A stretch of DNA of 64,000 nucleotides from Lachnospiraceae bacterium (GTDB taxonomy: Bacteria > Bacillota > Clostridia > Lachnospirales > Lachnospiraceae), in assembly GCA_022799355.1 (NCBI GenBank), contig JAAWOG010000003.1, forward strand, positions 38,755 to 102,754, written 5' to 3'. Below are positions 46,501-53,956 of this stretch, one piece after another. Each line of letters begins with the position of its first letter. Positions within the stretch are counted from its first letter, which is position 1. A model generated the notes under the pieces. That model saw only the letters and a list, made by a program, of their open reading frames with translations, searched no databases and was not told the DNA's origin. Position numbers and translations under genes: made by a program.

Positions 46501-47255
46501 GCGGCCAGCGTCAGCGAACCGCTCCCATAGCGTACTGTGAAAGGAAGTACAAAGTCCCATATATTCAGGCTGCCGGCAAAGAAAAACCGGGACAGTTCCC
46601 CGAATTTTTCCATCTGAAAAGACCGGATGCCAAGCCCCACCTGCTCTCCCTGCACGAAAACACCGGACAGGTCAAGTCTCATCGTCGTATCAAAGTACAG
46701 AGAAAAATATGTCTCTTTGTTAAAATTGGCAAAATCATCTTTTTCTGTCCCGGTCTCCTCAAAAGGTATTTCAAACGAAAAACGCATCCCGCAGAGATCT
46801 CCCGCCTCCCCGAAACAGGACGCAGGCACCGAAATCCCCAGACAGCTTATGCCTCCCGCCAGCATCTCTGCCGCCGAAAGGGTACTCTGCTGCACAAAAC
46901 TGACCAGCCACGCCGCCTGTCCGTATGCGCAGCGGCAGGATAACTGCTGCGGCGAAAATTCCCGGAAGAGATACTGCCGCGGCATATCAACCTGCAGCAC
47001 TCCCTCCTCATCATTCCAAAATACCATTTCCACAGGACAGGATATACCACCGGGAAAAACTCCGCTGCCTCCCACACTGAGAATATCCTTCTCAAAAGAA
47101 TACGTAATCTCCCTCAGTTCCAGCTGCTTTTCACTGGTATATCCGTAAAACAGCAACATAATATGAGGAATGCCCGTCGTTCTATCGCAAAGCAGTAGTT
47201 TATCTCCCCGTATATTTTCTTTTATTTTTTCTGTAATGATACTGATATCCGTCAT
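43539..47255 (-). CDS. DUF6603-like giant beta-rich protein (1238 aa)
   Basis: The largest gene of the operon. The central region alternates short hydrophobic strands and glycines (FCLSGMSVGFCAPALSISGGF, YGILRAKLGGPPAFSVTGLAVGFG) and contains YLMLPPIEGVEEFPLV, which I associate with DUF6603. Further on come strands such as ITLDLWLFSKTFTLEMAVDLHLWG. The pattern suggests a long beta-sheet or barrel-like architecture. There is no signal peptide, so it is either cytoplasmic or exported by an unknown route. The antisense strand carries a 625-codon open frame, rejected as a shadow. DUF6603 has no assigned function. Confidence 0.7.
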   Translation of the reverse strand: MTDISIITEKIKENIRGDKLLLCDRTTGIPHIMLLFYGYTSEKQLELREITYSFEKDILSVGGSGVFPGGISCPVEMVFWNDEEGVLQVDMPRQYLFREFSPQQLSCRCAYGQAAWLVSFVQQSTLSAAEMLAGGISCLGISVPASCFGEAGDLCGMRFSFEIPFEETGTEKDDFANFNKETYFSLYFDTTMRLDLSGVFVQGEQVGLGIRSFQMEKFGELSRFFFAGSLNIWDFVLPFTVRYGSGSLTLAAEKDEKSILVIPAVNDLGKIIGLDDLHLPESFSSLSQFGCETISLSVSEDFRSLLSFTVVISNQHVWQISQEPDIHITDLWAGFTKNGVGTEVFISGQSVIAGTALTLSAAYHTRDGWVFRCFIGAEGGEKLSLGILFEKLCDFLGFGTVPFPLPDQEITGAMAAYFLQTKEFSAHMEIGKLTGDFRYFFAPSKSYCLRLRAGYELKLSGLPVVGEDLRLLDGMTVKDIGLEAGAGSTVLELDFSGEKLVLELAGEKREKELMGRRQESYPASAGASGSMNIFWFRMEKHCSVFTIHRMGLGFDGEKITFAFDAELEAGAFRLALEGLAILAGLARVPKISFCLSGMSVGFCAPALSISGGFRHTEREGGSSYDGSLLVGMKGISVFMTGAYGEGSFLAYGILRAKLGGPPAFSVTGLAVGFGIHKYLMLPPIEGVEEFPLVAAAAREDMSAKSLLDGLRANTEDLAGQNFFAAGVRFHSFGMAYSFALLTVSFGQHMEIALLGICEMTAPPMEQEGTKEPIRPLAKARLALRAALLPESGVFSVEAQLMPDSYILSESCRLSGGFACCVWYAGEHGGDFVITLGGYRKGYGKPAHYPDVPRVGFHWDVTPELKLSGEMYFALTPSMLCAGGRLDAVFAMGALRAWFTAYADFEMGWKPFYYDINVGISLGASITLDLWLFSKTFTLEMAVDLHLWGPEFHGRARITWWVISFTIAFGTGAEGEKTIDWSGFKNSFLQDSTKCAGEGEDKEEEGILSIHAAKGVIGTLPEGDGEIGMLHADTVVLDVESLIPGAALKVNGVKFAADDESELGVYPMGENVTLASEMDISVETSGGKERISCQIREVRRSVPKALWAKQIKKAGEGEEASEMIRNVPVGAAITFVPKDMTMFPAEKFLTLDMLSEYEKIEKEFGYTSALGFDITGKDTDFEVFRKTADGIPDKVGAFAKEMETFGFHFDISPDLSIMAEHAEDLFDEAFWLGGFESLR

Positions 47256-47313
47256 TTGTTCTCTGCCGCCCCCTGTCCTGACATGCGGTTCCCATCCGGT
47301 ATTTTTGTTTCCC

Positions 47314-48696
47314 TCACTGATAATCCCAGAAAAAAGTTCCGCCCACCGCCCCCTGATTCAGATTCCACTCATTGGCTGCCGTATAACCCTGCCCCTGATG
47401 GTGTCCAACAAAAAACGGATCCGGATGCCCGTATGTTCTGCCGTCCGCCGAATAGACCGCCGTTGCTCCGACAGCCGCCGTCGGTATGAACCCCATTGCA
47501 GTCCCCGCATTCTGATTCGCCGGCGGCAGATAATAATCACCTCCGTGATGACACACCTGCAGACAGTCATACCCGACGCCTCCGTTGGTTCTGATCCCGA
47601 CAGGAAGCCCCTCATAAGTCGTATCTCCCACAAGCAGCACCTGATTTCCGCTGGCAAGCGTTATTGTCACATAGAGCCCCTGATGATGGGCGTACTGATC
47701 CCCATGCAGATCAATTTTTCCCACCTGAATATTGGGATTGCCCGCAACATTTACGGGCGCCTGTACCGCTCCCTGGGGATATGCATGAAAGGATGCCGCA
47801 GGTACTATCCCCTGTATCCTCATAAACATCGGACATCCTGATGCGGGAACATACCATTCCGAATGATTGACAATATTATTCAGATTTCCATGGTTTGTCA
47901 GATAAATACCAAGCGCATTCGCATGATCCACATGCCAGTGGGAAATAAATATGGTCATCGGATTCCCGGGACCGATCTGCTGCAGACATGTCAGTATCGC
48001 ATTGCGGGCATTCTGTGCGGAGGGCTGCTTCGCTGCCAGCGCCATGGCTCCGGAAACCCGTGTTCCCAGATCAAAGAAAGCCACCTCTGTGCCCAAATTA
48101 TCCAGCAGCACAGCACACAGTGCCGCACCTACATAAAAAAACCTTACCGCCTGAAAAACCGTTCCCGCACCGATCGCTTTCAGCCCTGCCTCCTTCTCCT
48201 GCCGCATATCGCTTTCCTCCGGAAGGTAAGGATCATAAAGCTTTTTCAGGTTTTCCGCCTGCTCCCGGGGCAGCATTTCAAGGTTACAGTACGCATTGAT
48301 TTCCTCGCTGTCCTCTCCACCCCAGTCATAAAGGGAACAATCATATACCGTCCCCAACAGCCCGTTTTTTTCATCGCTGAAACGAATAAAATACCAGTTC
48401 TCATACCGGTATCTGGCATATTCCAGATTCTCAAAGTAGACGGAAAGCAGCCGGAACTCCATGTCTCCCAGGTATCGAACCTTTATCTTACGGAATCTTT
48501 CATGTCCCATACCATATTCTTCAAACGCACGAAAAACCTCCTCATGCTTTTCCGAAACCGTCTGCCGCTTACGCTCCGCTCCCAGGAAAACATCCAGCAG
48601 ATGCCTCTCCACCACCTGAAATTCCAGGCCGGTCCGCTGCCTTCCTCCCTCTTCTGTTTTTTCTCCGGACAGACACCCGTAAAATTCGTAAACCAT
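47314..48696 (-). CDS. Protein with C-terminal ComEC-like metallo-beta-lactamase fold
   Basis: First gene of the 14-kb operon, 460 aa. Residues 1-180 match nothing I know. From about 180 a metallo-beta-lactamase fold is seen: the metal-binding motif HWHVDH (residues 253-258) in IFISHWHVDHANALG, the bridging Asp358 in VLLVGDTTYEG, and CHHGGD (383-384) plus YGHPDP (424). The latter two resemble the ComEC/Rec2 branch, whose members hydrolyse nucleic acid or nucleotides. All metal ligands are present, so it is probably an active hydrolase; the substrate is unknown. It has no membrane segments, unlike ComEC itself. Confidence 0.85.
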   Translation of the reverse strand: MVYEFYGCLSGEKTEEGGRQRTGLEFQVVERHLLDVFLGAERKRQTVSEKHEEVFRAFEEYGMGHERFRKIKVRYLGDMEFRLLSVYFENLEYARYRYENWYFIRFSDEKNGLLGTVYDCSLYDWGGEDSEEINAYCNLEMLPREQAENLKKLYDPYLPEESDMRQEKEAGLKAIGAGTVFQAVRFFYVGAALCAVLLDNLGTEVAFFDLGTRVSGAMALAAKQPSAQNARNAILTCLQQIGPGNPMTIFISHWHVDHANALGIYLTNHGNLNNIVNHSEWYVPASGCPMFMRIQGIVPAASFHAYPQGAVQAPVNVAGNPNIQVGKIDLHGDQYAHHQGLYVTITLASGNQVLLVGDTTYEGLPVGIRTNGGVGYDCLQVCHHGGDYYLPPANQNAGTAMGFIPTAAVGATAVYSADGRTYGHPDPFFVGHHQGQGYTAANEWNLNQGAVGGTFFWDYQ

Positions 48697-48725
48697 AAGT
48701 ATGCTCCGATCCCAAAATTTCTTTT

Positions 48726-48731
48726 ATTATA
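48726..48731 (-). promoter_or_regulatory. Extended -10 promoter of the 14-kb operon
   Basis: Minus strand ATGTGTGCTATAATAAAAG has TATAAT preceded by TGC, 30 bp from the ATG of the metallo-hydrolase gene. TTCACC lies 19 bp upstream as a weak -35. As the only good promoter found ahead of the seven tightly packed genes, it probably drives them all. Confidence 0.6.
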
Positions 48732-48873
48732 GCACACATTTCGATTATTTGGTGAAATATTCCACAAATTCAACCGCTTTCAGATATAAAATCAGAAATC
48801 TTTCCGACCGGTGTGAACCTTTTTGCCAGCCCACGCATATCATAACAATAAAACATATCGGAGACATTTCAAT

Positions 48874-49422
48874 ATGAAAGAAATGACATCTTTTCAGGAA
48901 AACAACTGCAGCTTCTCCGGCATTCGTCCTGCCATGGCTGACCTGCCCTATCCGCCCATCCGGGTATGTGAAAAAAATCCGGCTTACGCCGCCCTCCTCA
49001 GCGTAGATCATGCCGGCATGGTATCGGAAATGACAGCGATCACACAATATATCAGCAATGAAAACCGCCTCTCCGCCGAACTGTGTCCTCTGGCAAGATC
49101 CGTTCTCGGTATCGCGGTGGCGGAAATGATGCACCTGCAAAAACTCGGGGAACTGATCTGCCTGCTGGGCGGAAATGTGGATTTTACGGCAAGATACCGG
49201 GGCGGGAAGCCCCGCATGTGGACGCCCCGCTATCTGACATCCCCCGCCACCGCCAGGGAAATGCTGCTGCAGGATATAGAAAGTGAAAAACAGGCGATCG
49301 CACAGTATACGGCGCATATCAAAATGATAGATGACGCCTATGTGAACGCCGTGCTCAAGAGGATTATTGTGGATGAAGAATATCATATAATGCTGCTGCA
49401 GGGACTGCTTGCGGAGATATAA
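48874..49422 (+). CDS. Ferritin-like di-iron (rubrerythrin/Mn-catalase type) protein
   Basis: Four-helix protein of about 182 aa from the ATG of MKEMTSFQEN (CGGAGACATTTCAAT upstream). Metal-ligand patterns are in place: E in MVSEMTAITQYI, ExxH in VAEMMHLQKLGELI, E in ESEKQAIAQYTAHI, and ExxH in VDEEYHIMLL. Such proteins handle peroxide or iron, or are spore-coat associated. The pair is divergent from the 14-kb operon, sharing a 177-bp promoter region. Which subfamily it belongs to is not clear. Confidence 0.8.
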   Translation: MKEMTSFQENNCSFSGIRPAMADLPYPPIRVCEKNPAYAALLSVDHAGMVSEMTAITQYISNENRLSAELCPLARSVLGIAVAEMMHLQKLGELICLLGGNVDFTARYRGGKPRMWTPRYLTSPATAREMLLQDIESEKQAIAQYTAHIKMIDDAYVNAVLKRIIVDEEYHIMLLQGLLAEI

Positions 49423-49437
49423 AACCGCCTCCGGCGC

Positions 49438-49466
49438 TTTACACCATTTGGGCCATCTGCTATAAT
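49438..49466 (+). promoter_or_regulatory. Promoter of the methyltransferase gene
   Basis: TTTACA, 17-bp spacer, TATAAT: a near-consensus housekeeping promoter. Its -35 box starts 16 bp past the ferritin-like gene stop. It is followed by a leader of about 120 nt with a stable hairpin before the ATG at 49597. Confidence 0.8.
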
Positions 49467-49502
49467 GAACCCGTAAACAATACTCCTGCATAAATGAATC
49501 GG

Positions 49503-49537
49503 ACAGGAGGCTAACCAGCCGTTGATTAGTCTCCTGT
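49503..49537 (+). promoter_or_regulatory. Leader hairpin upstream of the methyltransferase gene
   Basis: ACAGGAGGCTAA pairs with TTAGTCTCCTGT over 12 bp (one G-U) around an 11-nt loop. It lies in the 5' leader about 60 nt before the start codon. The 5' arm contains AGGAGG, so the hairpin hides an anti-SD-complementary sequence. No T-run follows, which argues against a simple terminator. Confidence 0.55.
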
Positions 49538-49596
49538 TATTACGTCAGCAGCTGCAAAAGAACAAGCCATCACACCGTACGAAAGGAACACTTCCC

Positions 49597-50472
49597 ATGT
49601 GGACAGCCGAAAACTGGAAAGATTATGAAGTCATTGATACCTCCGCCGGAGAAAAACTGGAGCGATGGGGAAAATACCTGTTGGTCCGCCCCGATCCGCA
49701 GGTGATCTGGGATACGCCGAAACATCACAGCGGCTGGAAAAAAAGAAACGGGCATTATCACCGAAGCAGCAAAGGCGGCGGGGAATGGGAATTTTTTAAT
49801 CTGCCCGAGGAATGGACCATCCATTACAGGGATTTGACCTTCCATTTAAAGCCATTCAGCTTTAAGCATACCGGCCTTTTCCCGGAACAGGCTGTCAACT
49901 GGGACTGGTTTTCGGAACTGATCAGACGGGCGGAACGTCCCGTAAAAGTGTTAAACCTTTTCGCCTACACCGGCGGCGCCACGATTTCAGCCGCAAAAGC
50001 CGGCGCCAGTGTGACGCATGTGGACGCCTCCAAAGGCATGGTAAACTGGGCAAAAGAAAACGCAGCCTCCTCCGGCCTTTCCGATGCGCCCATTCGCTGG
50101 CTGGTGGATGACTGCGTAAAATTCGTTCAGCGGGAAATCCGCCGCGGAAATCACTATGACGCCGTGATCATGGATCCTCCCTCTTACGGCAGAGGTCCCG
50201 GCGGCGAGGTCTGGAAAATAGAAGAGAGCATTTTCCCTTTTCTGACACTCGTGTCGGAAATTTTATCGGATAAGCCGCTCTTCGTACTGCTGAACTCCTA
50301 TACGACGGGACTGCAGCCCGCCGTATTGTCCTATATGATGCATACTGTTTTTACCGCCCGCTTCGGCGGCTGCGTGGAGGCTGACGAGATCGGACTTCCT
50401 GTTACAAAAAGTTCCCTCGTGCTGCCCTGCGGCGCCTCCGGACGCTGGACTTCCGAACAGGGAATATCCTAA
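49597..50472 (+). CDS. Class I SAM-dependent methyltransferase (RlmI/RlmK-like)
   Basis: Putative RNA methyltransferase, 291 aa from the ATG of MWTAENWKDYEV (AAAGGAA upstream). The SAM-binding motif is VLNLFAYTGGATISAAKAGA, the acidic loop VTHVDASKGMVNWAKEN, and motif IV MDPPSYGRG, as in the COG1092 group that methylates 23S rRNA. The N-terminal region is short and lacks the PUA domain of RlmI, so the substrate may differ. The gene converges with the next one, overlapping by 4 nt. Confidence 0.88.
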   Translation: MWTAENWKDYEVIDTSAGEKLERWGKYLLVRPDPQVIWDTPKHHSGWKKRNGHYHRSSKGGGEWEFFNLPEEWTIHYRDLTFHLKPFSFKHTGLFPEQAVNWDWFSELIRRAERPVKVLNLFAYTGGATISAAKAGASVTHVDASKGMVNWAKENAASSGLSDAPIRWLVDDCVKFVQREIRRGNHYDAVIMDPPSYGRGPGGEVWKIEESIFPFLTLVSEILSDKPLFVLLNSYTTGLQPAVLSYMMHTVFTARFGGCVEADEIGLPVTKSSLVLPCGASGRWTSEQGIS

Positions 50473-51008
50473 AATTCACCGACCATCGCTGCTAAAGATG
50501 CGCCCCACACGATAAACAGGATCGCGCTCAATGCCATCTTGATCAGCCAGATAATCAAAAATGCTTTACAGAAATTGGCCTTGCTCTTCTTTTCCGTATT
50601 GCCGAAAGCCCAGACAAGCATCAGGATCACGCCGATACAGGGGACAAACGTTGCCAAAACCAAAACTCCTACCCACTCGCCCACACCAACCGGCTCTTCC
50701 ATTTCCGTCGGCGCAAATCCCGGTCCCTGATATGGAGGCTGGTTGTAATTCGCAAAGGGCTGGCCGTAAGCATAGTTATTCTGCCCCTGTCCGTAGCTGT
50801 TTCCTGCCGTATTCTGCCCATAGCCGTTTCCGGTGGTGCTTTGCTGGCCAAAGCTGTCCGTCCCATTCTGGGACTGGCCGTAACTGCTTCCGGTATTCTG
50901 GTTATACATATTCTGATCCTGATAAGGATTGGGGCTGCCGCCAAACTGTCCGCTTACGGACACATCCGATTCCTGATCTTTATTCTGGTTATTGTTCCAA
51001 CTATCCAT
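50469..51008 (-). CDS. Membrane protein with Q/N/G/Y-rich disordered N-terminus
   Basis: A 179-aa protein in which residues 1-95 are low complexity (Gln, Asn, Gly, Ser, Tyr; repeated YGQ, NGYGQ, NSYGQGQ), followed by two membrane segments (GVLVLATFVPCIGVILMLVWAFG and AFLIIWLIKMALSAILFIVW). The N-terminal half looks prion-like. Similar two-segment proteins often sit beside DUF2752 genes, as here. Function unknown. Confidence 0.8.
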   Translation of the reverse strand: MDSWNNNQNKDQESDVSVSGQFGGSPNPYQDQNMYNQNTGSSYGQSQNGTDSFGQQSTTGNGYGQNTAGNSYGQGQNNYAYGQPFANYNQPPYQGPGFAPTEMEEPVGVGEWVGVLVLATFVPCIGVILMLVWAFGNTEKKSKANFCKAFLIIWLIKMALSAILFIVWGASLAAMVGEF

Positions 51009-51093
51009 TTTCCTTCTCCTTTTTCTCTTGCTTCTTTTGATTTATGTGAAACGGATTCACCGCTTTGGTCTGTCGATTGCTCCATACTTTTAT

Positions 51094-51480
51094 CTATCTG
51101 CCGAGCAGATGCCTTATCATCTGTCCGTAGTTTGGTATGATCCTCGAAAACAGATTATTTCCGGTATATACATAGGGCGGTTTATTCGGAAAATACATCT
51201 TCATGCGCACCACATAAGCAATCACCATAAACACGGCAATCCCGCAGAGCGCCCAGGAAAGTCCTCTGCATTTCCTGCCCCTGATATAACGTTCCAGGAA
51301 AAGCCAAAACGCCCAGAGCATCCAGAGTCCCGCCGCCGGATTCAGCGCCCAGGATCTCAGAAACTGCCCTTTCAGCAGATAGATTACCGCCCTCGTCATG
51401 CCGCATCCCGGACAGGGAAACCCGGTGATGAGAATCGACGGGCAAAAAGCGTTAAACAGAGCGTGCATGACAAAATACAA
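51094..51480 (-). CDS. DUF2752 family membrane protein, start uncertain
   Basis: Family signature GFPCPGCGMTRAVIYLLKGQF plus two to three membrane segments. The track begins at a TTG with no ribosome binding site. In the same frame the sequence upstream continues as convincing membrane-protein coding (RDIRQHGAGIAVVAVLYFV) back to a TAG at about 51590, without any ATG, GTG or TTG. The true start may be a rare codon (an ATA sits 7 nt after GAGGGG) or an upstream start may have been lost. Function of DUF2752 is unknown. It may be co-transcribed with the Q/N-rich protein gene 85 bp downstream. Confidence 0.75.
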   Translation of the reverse strand: MYFVMHALFNAFCPSILITGFPCPGCGMTRAVIYLLKGQFLRSWALNPAAGLWMLWAFWLFLERYIRGRKCRGLSWALCGIAVFMVIAYVVRMKMYFPNKPPYVYTGNNLFSRIIPNYGQMIRHLLGR

Positions 51481-51699
51481 TACGGCAACAACCGCAATCC
51501 CCGCTCCATGCTGCCTGATATCCCGCTCTATCCTCTTCCATATGACAAGTGCTCTGTCCTTTATCCCTTTTCCCCTCTTTTCCGCCTAACGGTATACACG
51601 GTATATGAAAATACATTTTCTGCCGCATATTTATCATAGCATGTTACGTCCGAAATTACCAGTTATTATTTTTTGTCACTCTCCATAACAGGCAGCAGC

Positions 51700-52578
51700 T
51701 CAGCCATGATACGGATTCACATGCACCATACAATGTTTTACGGCAGGAAATTCCCGCTCGATCGCCGCGTGCACCCGCTCCGCGATATCATGGCTCTCCT
51801 CAAGAGATTTTGTGCCATCCGCAGAAAATTCCACGTCCACATAAATTTTATCTCCGAACAGCCTTGTCTTCATATCGTCAATATCGATGACACCCTCCTC
51901 CTTCCGGACTACCTCTTTCATTTTGCCCACCAGTTCATCCGGACAGGATTTATCCACCATCTTATCCATGGCATCCCGAAAGATATCAAAAGCCGCCTTT
52001 TCGATAAACAGACAGATCACCACGCTTGCCACGGCATCCAGCACCGGATAGCCCATTCTGGCGCCAAAGATACCGATAAAAGCGCCCACCGAGGAAAGGG
52101 CATCGGAACGATGATGCCAGGCATCCGCCATCAGTGCGCCGGAATTAATTTTTTTTGCCGCCGCCCTTGTGTACCAGTACATCCACTCTTTCACCACAAT
52201 AGACGCCACGGCGGCGACCAGCGCCACGATCCCCGGCACGGCCAGCGCCTCATAACTCCCTGCCGTGATCTTCCGGATACCGCTTATCCCGATACCGCCG
52301 CCGGTCAGCGCCAGAACCGCCGCCAGCAAAAGAGAGGCCATACATTCCATCCGCTCGTGTCCGTACTGATGGTCCGCATCCGATTTTTTCCGCGACATGG
52401 CAACGCCCACGATCACTATGACCGTGCTGAACACATCCGACGCCGAATGCACCGCATCGGAGATCATGGCGCCGGAGGACGCCAGTATACCCGCCAGCAG
52501 CTTTAAAAAGGACAGCACCAGATTTACTGCGATGCTGACTGCCGACACTCTGTATGCAAGGTTATGTTTCCGTTTCAT
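51700..52578 (-). CDS. Cation diffusion facilitator metal efflux transporter
   Basis: Proton-coupled exporter of Zn2+, Mn2+ or similar ions, 292 aa. Six membrane segments contain the two metal-site motifs ISDAVHSASDV (HxxxD) and DAWHHRSDALSS (HxxxD). The C-terminal cytoplasmic domain has His-rich ends (MVHVNPYHG). Residue choice at the site (D/H and D/H) fits Zn or Mn but is not decisive. No metal regulator is adjacent. Confidence 0.93.
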   Translation of the reverse strand: MKRKHNLAYRVSAVSIAVNLVLSFLKLLAGILASSGAMISDAVHSASDVFSTVIVIVGVAMSRKKSDADHQYGHERMECMASLLLAAVLALTGGGIGISGIRKITAGSYEALAVPGIVALVAAVASIVVKEWMYWYTRAAAKKINSGALMADAWHHRSDALSSVGAFIGIFGARMGYPVLDAVASVVICLFIEKAAFDIFRDAMDKMVDKSCPDELVGKMKEVVRKEEGVIDIDDMKTRLFGDKIYVDVEFSADGTKSLEESHDIAERVHAAIEREFPAVKHCMVHVNPYHG

Positions 52579-52667
52579 TTCCGAATAAAATAAATCCTTT
52601 CCAATAAAGTATTCTTTTCAAAATACAACCCCAAATCCATTCTGTCAAGACATTAAAAGTAATAACT

Positions 52668-53765
52668 TTAGTTAGCCGCATCTACCTCCGGCAGTTTGAT
52701 CTCAGTCACCCGCTTCCATTCCTTTGTCCCTTCCACCTTATATACTTTGCTGCGGTTTCTCGAAAGAAATTTTGTCAGCTCATAACAGTTGATCCATATC
52801 TCATTATTGCTCTCCTTCTGGGACTCATCAAACACAAGTTCCAGCCCGAAGTGCAGGTGTACCGTTTCTATATTATTGACATTCTCCTTCGCGCTGTAGC
52901 CGGTATGCCCCATATAACCGATCACATCCCCCGCCGAAACGATATCCCCCTCTTTCAGATTCTCCGCGTAAGGATAGTTCTGCCGCAGATGCGCATAGTA
53001 ATAGTAGCGCTTTTTATCAAAGCTGCGGATGCCGATGCGCCAGCCGCCGTACTGATTCCAGCCTAGTGCTTCCACATAGCCGGATTCGGCGGCGATGATC
53101 GGCGTACCAATCTGTCCCATCATATCATGCCCCAGATGCGGCCTCGCATAGCCATAACTTCTGGACGCCCCGAAATCATCATAATCCGTGTAGGGGAAAT
53201 CTGCCGCAATCGGCGAGAAAGCTTTCAGCCCATAACGCTTTTCCCCATCCATCTCATACTCTCCCACAAAACCGCCCAGAACCGCCGTGTAAGCCTCCAG
53301 ATAGTAGGGATAATACTTTAGCTTCTCCGTCAGCTTCTCCATGCTCTCCCCATCCCGCAGTCTGGCGGCGCATTCATCGATATTTTTCAGCGCCGCCTTC
53401 CCGAAATCACCGCCCTGGCGCGCCGCCGCATACGCCAAAAGCTCGATCCAGTTTACATGTATCTCCTCCTCATAGGTATCAATGTCATATTGATAAGCTT
53501 TATCCATCGCCTCAGCCGGAACCGTAAAATCCACCCATTTAATATAATCCCCCGAAGCGCTCTCCACAATCTCCCCCTGCTGATGCTTTTCCAACACCTC
53601 CCAGATGCCGCCCGCATTTGCCATCTTTGCCTCTTTTGATCCTTCATTCCTCCCGGACGTAATCCCCGCCCCCGCCAGACAGATCAGCGCCATCACCTCC
53701 ACTATCACCCCTGCCCGCATGAACAGGCCATACAGATCCCTTTTACCCTTCCCGTTTGTTCTCAT
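52668..53765 (-). CDS. M23 family (LytM-type) zinc metallopeptidase, membrane-anchored
   Basis: Cell-wall endopeptidase-like protein of 365 aa. A single N-terminal membrane segment (about residues 16-35, VIVEVMALICLAGAG) would place the rest outside. The peptidase domain shows the first His and Asp in RPHLGHDMMGQIGTPI and the HxH in TVHLHFGLEL. The middle region (about 45-190) has a helical domain typical of clostridial proteins of this type. All zinc ligands are present, so it is likely active against peptidoglycan cross-links, perhaps in sporulation. Confidence 0.9.
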   Translation of the reverse strand: MRTNGKGKRDLYGLFMRAGVIVEVMALICLAGAGITSGRNEGSKEAKMANAGGIWEVLEKHQQGEIVESASGDYIKWVDFTVPAEAMDKAYQYDIDTYEEEIHVNWIELLAYAAARQGGDFGKAALKNIDECAARLRDGESMEKLTEKLKYYPYYLEAYTAVLGGFVGEYEMDGEKRYGLKAFSPIAADFPYTDYDDFGASRSYGYARPHLGHDMMGQIGTPIIAAESGYVEALGWNQYGGWRIGIRSFDKKRYYYYAHLRQNYPYAENLKEGDIVSAGDVIGYMGHTGYSAKENVNNIETVHLHFGLELVFDESQKESNNEIWINCYELTKFLSRNRSKVYKVEGTKEWKRVTEIKLPEVDAAN

Positions 53766-53848
53766 TCGGGTTATCCTTTCGGCACATGTAAGGAGCCTCC
53801 CGCCATGTTTTTATGCACAGCCCCCGTTTTATCTTTACAGTATATGAA

Positions 53849-53906
53849 AGAGCCATATCAGACATTCCGAAGCAATCCTTCCGCTTCTTCGCCCTGATAT
53901 GGCTCT
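53849..53906 (-). terminator. Terminator after the DUF6033 gene
   Basis: Arms AGAGCCATATCAG and CTGATATGGCTCT match perfectly over 13 bp around a 32-nt loop that holds a second small stem (CGAAG/CTTCG). On the minus strand it is followed by TTTC. It lies between the DUF6033 gene stop and the M23 gene start. Confidence 0.7.
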
Positions 53907-53956
53907 ATGTATCATATCCGTCCTCAATCGGCAACCCGGTAACTCGTTTTACTCCA

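Noticed and set aside
34516-48696. Phage tail or contractile injection system
   Set aside because: No sheath, tube, baseplate or AAA+ gene was recognised; the Hint and DUF6603-like proteins do not require this interpretation.
48745-49491. 248-codon minus-strand frame over the ferritin-like gene
   Set aside because: The opposite strand encodes a clear four-helix metal protein with ligand motifs; this frame has no domain features and no promoter or ribosome binding site.
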